Assembly (NCBI GenBank): GCA_938039295.1
Contig: CALHUY010000039.1
Location: 1 to 12,558 of the forward strand
Length of the DNA stretch: 12,558 bases
Direction of reading: 5' to 3'
From: an uncultured Solobacterium sp.
GTDB lineage: Bacteria > Bacillota_I > Bacilli_A > Erysipelotrichales > Erysipelotrichaceae
Position 1 is the first letter of the stretch, and each line of letters starts with the position of its first letter. The notes under the pieces are model-generated. The model saw only the letters and a program-made list of their open reading frames with translations, did not search any database and was not told where the DNA came from. Positions 6,823 through 12,558 of this stretch are shown here, piece by piece. The translations under genes were made by a program, and so were the position numbers.

Positions 6823-6852
6823 CATATCTTAAAAAATAAATTTTAAGATATG
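6823..6852. repeat. perfect 12-bp inverted repeat between lipoproteins 1 and 2
   Basis: CATATCTTAAAA (6823-6834) and TTTTAAGATATG (6841-6852) pair perfectly around a 6-nt loop. On the plus strand there is no T-rich tail, so it is not a convincing terminator of lipoprotein 1. It ends at the extended -10 at 6851-6859, where an operator would lie. The short string TTAAGATAT also occurs in the PTS promoter (2206-2214), possibly by chance. Confidence 0.55.
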
Positions 6853-6859
6853 GTATTAT
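6851..6859 (+). promoter_or_regulatory. possible extended -10 promoter before lipoprotein 2
   Basis: TGGTATTAT is a TGn extension followed by TATTAT, one base from TATAAT. No -35 is evident because the inverted repeat 6823-6852 occupies that region. The transcript would start near 6866, exactly at the leader hairpin 6866-6894. Confidence 0.4.
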
Positions 6860-6865
6860 ATAAAT

Positions 6866-6894
6866 ATAACTGAACGTTGGTCAGTTTCAGTTAT
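6866..6894 (+). other. leader hairpin with two alternative pairings before lipoprotein 2
   Basis: ATAACTGAA (6866-6874) can pair with TTCAGTTAT (6886-6894), 9 bp. Its inner part AACTGA (6868-6873) can instead pair with the nearer TCAGTT (6881-6886). The two pairings are mutually exclusive. The longer one ends 4 nt before the conserved ribosome-site block. Confidence 0.4.
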
Positions 6895-6898
6895 GAAG

Positions 6899-6913
6899 GT
6901 AGGTGGAATGATG
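6899..6913 (+). promoter_or_regulatory. unusual ribosome binding site and double ATG of lipoprotein 2
   Basis: Identical to the block before lipoprotein 1: GTAGGTGGA followed by ATGATG, then AAAAAG, 21 matching bases in all (6899-6919 versus 5615-5635). The second ATG (6911) is preferred for spacing and signal-peptide fit. Lipoprotein 3 has instead a standard AAGGAG. Confidence 0.5.
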
Positions 6914-8206
6914 AAAAAGATTATATCTATACTGTTGGCATTATGTTTATCTGGTTGTACAGTATTGGACTTCATAGATGCAAATAATGAATATCAAACA
7001 AATGATACATATAATAATGAGTATAACTATAACTACAAGAATAAGGAAATAAATACTACTGAAGAGAACCAGAATCAAACAAAAAATGGTTTTACTGTAA
7101 AAAATTCAAATGAATCAAAGAATAAGAATGAAACAGATAATAACCAAACAAAAAATGGATTTCAACTTGCTGAAAAGGGAAATAAGCAATTAAAATCCTT
7201 ATACTTATTCTATTATGATCAGTTATCATCTACTCAGAAGGCAGTTTATGAAGACTTGTATGCTTTCCTTCAGAAGCCTACTTCAATGTACTATCTAAAA
7301 AAGCCTGCAAAAACTGAAGATTTCTTTACGGCAATGACTGCGTTTAGATATGATTTCCCAGAAGCATACTGGCTGGAAGGTTATCGCTATTACTCAGATA
7401 GTCAAAAAAGAGTAACAAGTATAACTATTTCTATACCAGAAGATCTGGAAACAAAAATGGCACAAGTAGATGCTATTGCAAATAATGTTGTAGCAGCCGT
7501 CGCAAATGAAAGTGACTACAATAAACTAAAATATTTCTATGAGTGGATTATCAACTGGACGATATATCAAAAAAATGAGTGCGATCAAGACTTTACAAGT
7601 GTATTCCTCTTAAAGCAGAGTGTATGCGCTGGATATTCTAGAACGTTCCAGTATTTATGTAAGAAAGCTGGTATCAAATGTACATATGTTCCTGGAGATA
7701 CTGACGAACCACATGCATGGAATTTAGTAGAGTTAAATGGTAAACATTATTGGGTTGATGTAACTTGGGGAGATCCATTATATGATGATGGCACACAAAC
7801 ATTAAACTACCATTACTTTATGATAACGGATGAAGTATTATTCCGCACACATTATACACTTGATGGTACAGTATTTTTAAATAGCTACGATTCAATCGAT
7901 GTATTTAAATTCCCACAATGCACAGATAACTCACTATCTTACTATGTCCAGACAGGATCATATTTCCCAACATACGATTATTACGGAATTAGAAATTATG
8001 TGTTACAGAAGTTAAATGAGAATCCATACCAATATTTTGAGTTCCAAATTGGTGATCAAGCTTCTTACCAACAAGCATTAGATTATTTGTTCTCAGACAA
8101 CTATCTATACATGACAGGTATTCTACAAGAATATTTTGGATATGGATTTAGATACTATTATTACTATTGGGGTGATACGGGAATTATAGGTATTCAAGTA
8201 TACTAA
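6911..8206 (+). CDS. lipoprotein 2 with transglutaminase-like Cys-His-Asp domain
   Basis: A 431-residue paralogue of its two neighbours and the longest. Seen: signal peptide MKKIISILLALCLSGC (lipidated Cys16). The linker of about 80 residues is very rich in Asn, Tyr, Glu and Lys and carries the motif NQTKNGF twice (55-61 and 78-84). The transglutaminase-like core has Cys239 in SVCAGYS, His268 in PHAWN and Asp283 in WVDVTWGD. The C-terminal segment has CTDNSLSYYVQTGSYF and EFQIGD, ending in an aromatic run (YYYYYWGD). The triad is intact. Role: probably an extracytoplasmic crosslinking, peptidase or wall-modifying enzyme, substrate unknown. It has a possible promoter and leader hairpin of its own, and lipoprotein 3 follows after 43 nt without a terminator, so those two are likely co-transcribed. 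Residues 184-210 are nearly identical in DNA to lipoprotein 3. Confidence 0.88.
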   Translation: MKKIISILLALCLSGCTVLDFIDANNEYQTNDTYNNEYNYNYKNKEINTTEENQNQTKNGFTVKNSNESKNKNETDNNQTKNGFQLAEKGNKQLKSLYLFYYDQLSSTQKAVYEDLYAFLQKPTSMYYLKKPAKTEDFFTAMTAFRYDFPEAYWLEGYRYYSDSQKRVTSITISIPEDLETKMAQVDAIANNVVAAVANESDYNKLKYFYEWIINWTIYQKNECDQDFTSVFLLKQSVCAGYSRTFQYLCKKAGIKCTYVPGDTDEPHAWNLVELNGKHYWVDVTWGDPLYDDGTQTLNYHYFMITDEVLFRTHYTLDGTVFLNSYDSIDVFKFPQCTDNSLSYYVQTGSYFPTYDYYGIRNYVLQKLNENPYQYFEFQIGDQASYQQALDYLFSDNYLYMTGILQEYFGYGFRYYYYYWGDTGIIGIQVY

Positions 8207-8249
8207 TCACAATGAGTGTAAAATGTATTTCGCTTAAGCAAGGAGAATT

Positions 8250-9509
8250 ATGAAAAAGTTTATTTCTATACTATTAGTGTTTTGTTTATCTGGCTGTACG
8301 GTACTAGATTTCGTAGCAGAGGATACTCAAAAGCAACCAGATTATTTGTACAATTATGATTATAAAGAAACTAATACGACTACAAAAGATCAGACAACAA
8401 AAGATGGCTTCACAGTAAAAAATTCAGGTAACAACAGCAATAAAAACCAGACCAAGAAGGGTTTTGAGCTTGTGGATAATAGCAAGAAGGAATTACAATC
8501 CTTATATTTGTTTTATTACGAACAGTTAACATCTGTTCAGAAGGTGATTTACGAAGAACTATATGATTTCATGAAGAAGCCTACTTCACTTTATGAGTTG
8601 AAGAAGCCAGTGAAATTGGAAGATCTTTCACCAGCGATATATGCATTTATGTATGACTTTCCAGAATCCTATTGGATGTGGAATTATCGTTATCGCATAG
8701 ATGCTAATAAAAAGGTAGTTGAGCTTGAATTTCCTGTTCCAGAAGATTTAGAGTCCAAGTGGGCACAGGTTGATGCGATTGCAAATAATGTTGTGGCAGC
8801 TGTCGCAAATGAAAGTGACTACAATAAACTGAAATATTTCTATGAGTGGATTATCAACTGGACGGAATACCAAGAAAATGAATGTGATCAAGACTACACA
8901 GGTGTATTCCTCTTAAAGAAGAGTATCTGTGCAGGATATGCAAGAGCCATCCAGTATTTATGTAATAAGGCTGGGCTAAAGTGTACAACAGTTCGTGGAC
9001 AAACAAATGAATCACATACATGGAATCTAGTTGAATTGAATGGTCAGTATTATTGGGTTGATGTTACTTGGGGAGACCCTACCACTGATGATGGAAGTCA
9101 AAAACTAGTTTACTACTACTTTATGGTGACAGATGAACTGTTATTCCGTACTCATATTTCTCTAAATGGTCAAGTTCCAGTAGGGCCATATGACAAGATT
9201 GACGCATTTACATTCCCTCAATGTACAGATAATTCATTATCTTACTATGTTCAAAATGGAGCTTATTTTGAAACATATGACTACTATGCAATCAGAGACT
9301 ATGTACTACAGAAGTTATATGAAAATCCATATCAAGAGATTTCATTCCAGATTGGCAATCAAGAATCTTTCTACTATGCAGTTGAACAATTGCTAAAGAA
9401 TGAACGTTATATTAGAAATATCTTTAGAGAATATTTCTCTGGAGGATATTACTATAATGCAATCTCTAAAGATGATGCAGGCGTAATTACTGTTAAAATT
9501 GTTTCATAA
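8250..9509 (+). CDS. lipoprotein 3 with transglutaminase-like Cys-His-Asp domain
   Basis: A 419-residue third paralogue. The start is clear: AAGGAG (8240-8245), 4 nt, ATG. Seen: signal peptide MKKFISILLVFCLSGC (lipidated Cys16). A Thr/Asn/Lys-rich linker carries two degenerate copies of the QTKxGF motif (QTTKDGFTVKN near 48-58, QTKKGFELVDN near 67-77). The catalytic core has Cys227 in SICAGYA, His256 in SHTWN and Asp271 in WVDVTWGD. The C-terminal segment has CTDNSLSYYVQNGAYFETYDY. It differs from the other two around the active site (HTWN for HAWN, CNKAGLKCTTV for CKKAGIKCTYV), suggesting an altered substrate. The N-terminal half is closest to lipoprotein 2, while SLNGQVPVG and QNGAYFETYDY match lipoprotein 1, so the array is mosaic. 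Last gene of the cluster, followed by a strong terminator. Confidence 0.88.
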   Translation: MKKFISILLVFCLSGCTVLDFVAEDTQKQPDYLYNYDYKETNTTTKDQTTKDGFTVKNSGNNSNKNQTKKGFELVDNSKKELQSLYLFYYEQLTSVQKVIYEELYDFMKKPTSLYELKKPVKLEDLSPAIYAFMYDFPESYWMWNYRYRIDANKKVVELEFPVPEDLESKWAQVDAIANNVVAAVANESDYNKLKYFYEWIINWTEYQENECDQDYTGVFLLKKSICAGYARAIQYLCNKAGLKCTTVRGQTNESHTWNLVELNGQYYWVDVTWGDPTTDDGSQKLVYYYFMVTDELLFRTHISLNGQVPVGPYDKIDAFTFPQCTDNSLSYYVQNGAYFETYDYYAIRDYVLQKLYENPYQEISFQIGNQESFYYAVEQLLKNERYIRNIFREYFSGGYYYNAISKDDAGVITVKIVS

Positions 9510-9514
9510 AAAAT

Positions 9515-9566
9515 AAACTGTGTAATCTCTTGATAAATAGGTTCAAGAGATGCACAGTTTTATTAT
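9515..9566 (+). terminator. strong rho-independent terminator of the lipoprotein cluster
   Basis: AAACTGTG (9515-9522) pairs with CACAGTTT (9553-9560), and ATCTCTTGA (9525-9533) pairs with TCAAGAGAT (9543-9551). A small internal loop separates the two stems. The tail is TATTATTAT. It starts 5 nt after the stop codon of lipoprotein 3. Confidence 0.88.
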
Positions 9567-9595
9567 TATAAAAAGCTTAGGGCATACCTAAGCTT
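9563..9595 (-). terminator. rho-independent terminator of the gatZ/kbaZ-like gene
   Basis: On the minus strand, AAGCTTAGG and CCTAAGCTT (plus coordinates 9587-9595 and 9573-9581) form a 9-bp stem with a 5-nt loop, followed by TTTATAATAA. It begins 2 nt after the stop codon at 9598. It sits back to back with the lipoprotein cluster's terminator, a convergent arrangement. Confidence 0.85.
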
Positions 9596-9597
9596 CA

Positions 9598-10920
9598 TTA
9601 AAATGTAATTTCCTCTTGATGAGAACCGTACATATACTCATCCACAGTATAAATAACACGGTCTTTAACTAGAGATACTGGATCATTATGTAATTTGCCT
9701 TCACGAACCTTCGTATATGCGATAGGCATGAATTGGCTTAATAAACCAAGAGGTACACCATCCTTAAAGTTATCGAATAATACTTTTTGTGCTGCAACGA
9801 CTTCTGCGACAGGCATATAGTAACGTGAGCGATCACTGAAGGAGAATTTGCGCTTATATGCAATCTCTTCAGGAGTGCCATGATAATGCTTTATAAAGTA
9901 TTTTGGATTATTGACCATCGCTTCATCAAGTACTTCCATGAAGTGACTTTGCTTTTCTGGATGTTCTTTCAATAGTTCCTTTTCAGCATATGCTAATGCA
10001 AATAAGGCTTCACGCATCATATATGTAAGGCCAGGACCAACCTTTAAGATGCCAACGCCATCTTCTACAAGCTCACGAAGACTGATTTTTGTTTGGTAGT
10101 CAGTAGAATGACCTTCAAAAACAAGATTATTATATTCTTTGATTGATGCCATTAAATCAACTGCTTTAGAGCGGTCGTATGGTGTGCAGCCAGCATCCTT
10201 TTCTTCAACACCTGGTTGTACGACAACACCGATAACATGTTTCCAAGCTTCATCCAGCTGATGATCGTGGAATGCTTTCTCAAATGCTGCTACAGTCTGC
10301 TTAAAGTCAGAAACTTTCGTTACTTGTAGACCAGTTTCTACGGCATCTTGTGAACCACCTGGAATAGGTACTTCAGAACCTACGATGTAAACAGGGTGTA
10401 ATGCCTCTGGATTATCCTTCAGTAGTTGTTGGTATGCTTCTTCTGCAACAACGGCAAGCTCAGCACCACGTCTAGCAATAATTTCATCGCTTAAGCGAAT
10501 GTTTGGATCATCACTTGCAACTTTCATTGATGTATCGATATGAATTTTTGTAAAGCCAGCAAGCACAAACTGACGAATTAGCTCAGAGGCTTCTTGCATT
10601 GCCTTTTCTTCTTCATATTGTACAAATGTTAGTGGACCTAGGTGATCTCCACCTAAAATGATGCGGTCCATAGAAAGACCCTCGATTTCTGCTAGTTCTT
10701 CAACAAACTTCATGAAATCTTTTGGTTTCATGCCTGTATAGCCACCATACTGATCAACTTGATTGGCAGTAGCTTCAATTAGAAGTACAGAGTTTGTTTC
10801 TTTAGCACGTTGCATACACGCACGTAATACCAATTCATTTGCAGTACAAGCAGAATAGATACCAACAGCTTTGCCTTGTTTTTGCAAACGAACAATATGT
10901 TTTAATGGATGTTCTCTCAT
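9598..10920 (-). CDS. D-tagatose-1,6-bisphosphate aldolase subunit, GatZ/KbaZ family
   Basis: A 440-residue cytoplasmic protein, close to the usual 420-430 of the family, starting at ATG 10920 with AGGAGG (10929-10934) 8 nt upstream. Seen: near-complete family signature along the N-terminal half: GIYSACTANELVLRA at 20-34, IEATANQVDQYGGYTGM at 48-64, ILGGDHLGP at 88-96, and later HIDTSMK, GSEVPIPGG and FEGHSTDYQ. Known: in enterobacteria GatZ/KbaZ is the non-catalytic, stabilising subunit of the class II aldolase that splits tagatose-1,6-bisphosphate in galactitol and N-acetylgalactosamine breakdown; the catalytic GatY/KbaY is a separate protein. No GatY-like gene is in this window. It forms a single-gene unit with its own terminator. 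Its presence next to an Aga-like PTS supports a tagatose-pathway role. GatZ and KbaZ cannot be told apart here, so no symbol is given. Confidence 0.93.
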   Translation of the reverse strand: MREHPLKHIVRLQKQGKAVGIYSACTANELVLRACMQRAKETNSVLLIEATANQVDQYGGYTGMKPKDFMKFVEELAEIEGLSMDRIILGGDHLGPLTFVQYEEEKAMQEASELIRQFVLAGFTKIHIDTSMKVASDDPNIRLSDEIIARRGAELAVVAEEAYQQLLKDNPEALHPVYIVGSEVPIPGGSQDAVETGLQVTKVSDFKQTVAAFEKAFHDHQLDEAWKHVIGVVVQPGVEEKDAGCTPYDRSKAVDLMASIKEYNNLVFEGHSTDYQTKISLRELVEDGVGILKVGPGLTYMMREALFALAYAEKELLKEHPEKQSHFMEVLDEAMVNNPKYFIKHYHGTPEEIAYKRKFSFSDRSRYYMPVAEVVAAQKVLFDNFKDGVPLGLLSQFMPIAYTKVREGKLHNDPVSLVKDRVIYTVDEYMYGSHQEEITF

Positions 10921-10940
10921 GATAAAATCCTCCTAATAAA

Positions 10941-10946
10941 ATTATA
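10941..10946 (-). promoter_or_regulatory. probable -10 of the gatZ/kbaZ-like gene
   Basis: Perfect TATAAT on the minus strand, 20 bp upstream of the ATG and just before the ribosome site. That leaves a very short leader. No convincing -35 at 16-18 bp (CAATTA at 17 bp), so activation or weak activity is possible. Confidence 0.4.
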
Positions 10947-10994
10947 CAGCAGGGTATATGAATTAATTGTTAATGAATTTGCATTTTTAGAGGA

Positions 10995-11000
10995 TATAAT
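10995..11000 (+). promoter_or_regulatory. probable -10 of the PP2C-HAD operon
   Basis: Perfect TATAAT, giving a transcription start near 11007 and a leader of about 46 nt. The -35 is poor (AATGAA at 17 bp). The leader contains ATATCAG (11005-11011) and CTGATAT (11036-11042), a 7-bp inverted repeat with the palindrome AACTAGTT just inside its right arm. It could be a leader hairpin or an operator. Confidence 0.45.
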
Positions 11001-11052
11001 AGATATATCAGTACAAAAATACAAATGAACTAGTTCTGATATTGGAGAGACT

Positions 11053-11793
11053 ATGATAAAAGTATTTACACAGGAAGGTACAAAGCATGTTAACCAAGAT
11101 ATTTACGGTTGGCAAGAAAATACGATGTGGGTTATTGATGGTGCAACACCACTGTTTGGTGATGATTTACTCGGTGGAAATGATGTACAAAAAACAATGC
11201 AGAAGATATCGGATGCACTAAAAAGACATGTTGACGATACGCAATCCTTAATAGATGTGTTATATCATGCATGCAAAGATGTTGAATCAGAATATCGTCA
11301 TACAATTTCCGATTATGATCTAATCGAGAAATACAAATTACCTACTTTTGCAATTACAATTGTTAGAGTGAATGATATGGATATTGAATGGTATGGGTTA
11401 GGTGATTGTGAGATATACATGCATGGTAAAGTATATCGTGATGAATCTTTTGATAGAATCAACAAGAGAAATCAGAAATATGTGTCAGATAAAGCTGCGT
11501 TGTATCGTGAAACGAGAATGCTATTGAATGATAAAAATCATCCAGAAGGATATTGGATAGGATCTCTGGATGGTGCTGGGTGTATGCATGGTAAGCAGGG
11601 AAGACTTGCTAGAGAAGACATAGAAAATATCTATCTTTATAGTGATGGAATGTCTGCAGTATTGCAGGATAAATCTATTTTAATGAATGGTATTGATATA
11701 AATGGTTCTGTATTTGAAAAATATATTCAGAAATATCGCCATTTAACAACAGACGATATTACGATTCTTCAAATCCAGTTGAAAGGGAAATAA
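11053..11793 (+). CDS. PP2C-like (PPM family) protein phosphatase, divergent
   Basis: A 246-residue soluble protein starting at ATG 11053, 5 nt after GGAG (11044-11047). Seen: the ordered PPM motifs, though diverged: NQD at 14-16, the metal-binding VIDGAT at 27-32 (Asp29), LGDCEIY at 116-122, YSDGM at 196-200 (Asp198), and DDITILQI at 234-241. Known: these aspartates hold the two Mn/Mg ions used to remove phosphate from Ser/Thr in proteins. It is about the usual catalytic-domain length with no extra sensor domain. It is not next to a Ser/Thr kinase, as the classical PrpC-type phosphatase usually is; its partner is a HAD hydrolase one base downstream. The motifs are loose enough that the substrate could be something other than a protein. 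Key aspartates are kept, so it is probably active. Confidence 0.8.
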   Translation: MIKVFTQEGTKHVNQDIYGWQENTMWVIDGATPLFGDDLLGGNDVQKTMQKISDALKRHVDDTQSLIDVLYHACKDVESEYRHTISDYDLIEKYKLPTFAITIVRVNDMDIEWYGLGDCEIYMHGKVYRDESFDRINKRNQKYVSDKAALYRETRMLLNDKNHPEGYWIGSLDGAGCMHGKQGRLAREDIENIYLYSDGMSAVLQDKSILMNGIDINGSVFEKYIQKYRHLTTDDITILQIQLKGK

Positions 11794-11794
11794 G

Positions 11795-12472
11795 ATGATT
11801 AAGGGAATATTATTCGATTTTGATGGGACGCTTAGTAATCGAGTTGAATCGGCGTATTTCATGTATCGTTGGATGATACATGAGATGTTACCGGAAATGG
11901 ATGTACATGACATCGAATTTGAAAGAATTGTGCAACAATGTATGTTATGGGATGAATACGGAACAATCAACAAAACTCATGTACTAGAAATGTTGAAAAA
12001 ACATTATGTACCAGATTTAGATGTAGAGACATGGAAAGATAAATGGTACGCAACATTTCATGAATTCCAGGTTGAGATGCCACACTCCTATGAAGTGCTT
12101 GGAGAATTAAAAGAGAAGTATAAAATTGGAATTATTACTAACGGCAACGAGAATTTACAGGCTATAAAGATTGATTCTCTAGATATGCGCAAGTATTTTG
12201 ATACGGTTGTTATCAGTGGAGCATTTGGTGTACATAAGCCAGATGTGTCAATTTATCAGAAAGCTGCCGATGATCTAGGACTAAAATGCGAAGAGATTGC
12301 CTTTATTGGAGATACATTTGCGACAGATATCGTAGGTGCTGTGAGAGCCGGTATGTTACCGATTTGGTATTGTTATGAGCATCGTGGTGTCTCTCTATAT
12401 GACGTAAAACAAGTAAGTAACTATGATGAAATTCGTGATATGTTTCTTGTAAATGTGGATTGGAATCGGTAA
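11795..12472 (+). CDS. HAD-superfamily hydrolase (subfamily IA), probable small-molecule phosphatase
   Basis: A 225-residue cytoplasmic enzyme. ATG 11795 starts one base after the PP2C gene's stop codon, and its ribosome site (GAAAGGGA) lies within the end of that gene, so the two are translationally coupled. Seen: all four HAD motifs: DFDGT at 8-12 (nucleophile Asp8, acid/base Asp10), ITNGN at 114-118, Lys148 in GVHKPD, and GDTFATD at 172-178. A helical cap (about 16-90) lies between motifs I and II, as in type C1/IA members such as YjjG-type nucleotidases and phosphoglycolate-type phosphatases. Known: this fold removes phosphate from nucleotides or sugar phosphates. The substrate cannot be told from sequence alone. 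It ends an operon closed by a clear terminator. The PP2C-HAD pairing suggests a shared function, possibly phosphate or metabolite repair, which is inference. Confidence 0.88.
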   Translation: MIKGILFDFDGTLSNRVESAYFMYRWMIHEMLPEMDVHDIEFERIVQQCMLWDEYGTINKTHVLEMLKKHYVPDLDVETWKDKWYATFHEFQVEMPHSYEVLGELKEKYKIGIITNGNENLQAIKIDSLDMRKYFDTVVISGAFGVHKPDVSIYQKAADDLGLKCEEIAFIGDTFATDIVGAVRAGMLPIWYCYEHRGVSLYDVKQVSNYDEIRDMFLVNVDWNR

Positions 12473-12494
12473 ATCATACAGAAATACATAGCCC

Positions 12495-12522
12495 AAAGAC
12501 CCTAAATACAGGGTCTTTTTCT
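12495..12522 (+). terminator. rho-independent terminator of the PP2C-HAD operon
   Basis: AAAGACCCT (12495-12503) pairs perfectly with AGGGTCTTT (12510-12518) around a 6-nt loop, followed by TTCT. It lies 22 nt after the HAD stop codon. The 36 bases after it are AT-rich and show no gene. Confidence 0.9.
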
Positions 12523-12558
12523 AACAATATTATATATATAAATAAAAATTAGCTTGGA

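Noticed and set aside
6823..6852. Terminator for lipoprotein 1
   Set aside because: The stem is perfect but the plus strand lacks a T-tract after it, and no minus-strand gene uses the better tail on that side. Recorded as an inverted repeat.
8232..8239. Palindrome GCTTAAGC before lipoprotein 3 as an operator
   Set aside because: Only 8 bp, no promoter hexamers around it; easily chance in AT-rich DNA.
5627..9509. The repeated lipoprotein region as a mobile element or CRISPR-like array
   Set aside because: Repeats are whole diverged genes of about 1.2 kb with no short direct repeats, transposase or terminal repeats; tandem duplication explains it.

Overview
The window looks like chromosomal DNA from a low-GC Gram-positive bacterium (Bacillota), probably a gut-type anaerobe. 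The evidence is AT-rich intergenic DNA, strong AGGAGG-type ribosome binding sites, short lipoprotein signals ending in LSGC, a cre-like CcpA site and a mannose-family PTS. An Erysipelotrichia-like host is my best guess from the overall feel of the proteins. The genus cannot be read from this sequence.

Layout. (1) 1-774, minus: an SGNH/GDSL esterase of CE2 type, cut by the window edge. (2) 903-2069, minus: an AraC-family regulator with an additional N-terminal domain, ending in its own terminator. (3) 2279-4548, plus: a divergent PTS operon (EIIB, EIIC, EIID; no EIIA) whose promoter region carries a cre-like site and several small inverted repeats, closed by a terminator. (4) 4601-4774, minus: a 57-residue single-pass membrane protein. 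(5) 4849-5556, plus: a membrane-anchored, all-helical TPR-like protein. (6) 5627-9509, plus: three tandem paralogous lipoproteins with a transglutaminase-like Cys-His-Asp domain, ending in a strong terminator. (7) 9598-10920, minus: a GatZ/KbaZ-type tagatose-1,6-bisphosphate aldolase subunit. (8) 11053-12472, plus: a PP2C-like phosphatase and a HAD hydrolase one base apart, then a terminator.

How the genes fit together. The PTS proteins resemble the N-acetylgalactosamine/galactosamine (Aga) branch of the mannose-family PTS. GatZ/KbaZ belongs to the tagatose-6-phosphate route that such sugars feed. A simple reading is that the AraC protein switches on the PTS, CcpA represses it when better sugars are present, and the aldolase subunit acts at the end of the pathway. 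The EIIA, the catalytic aldolase subunit and the deacetylase/isomerase steps are not in the window, so they must lie elsewhere if the pathway is complete.

The least explained part is 4601-9509: a small membrane protein, a TPR-like membrane protein and three surface transglutaminase-like lipoproteins. The lipoprotein array shows recent duplication, a patch of near-identity suggesting gene conversion, duplicated linker motifs, and similar promoter-plus-hairpin leaders before the first two copies.
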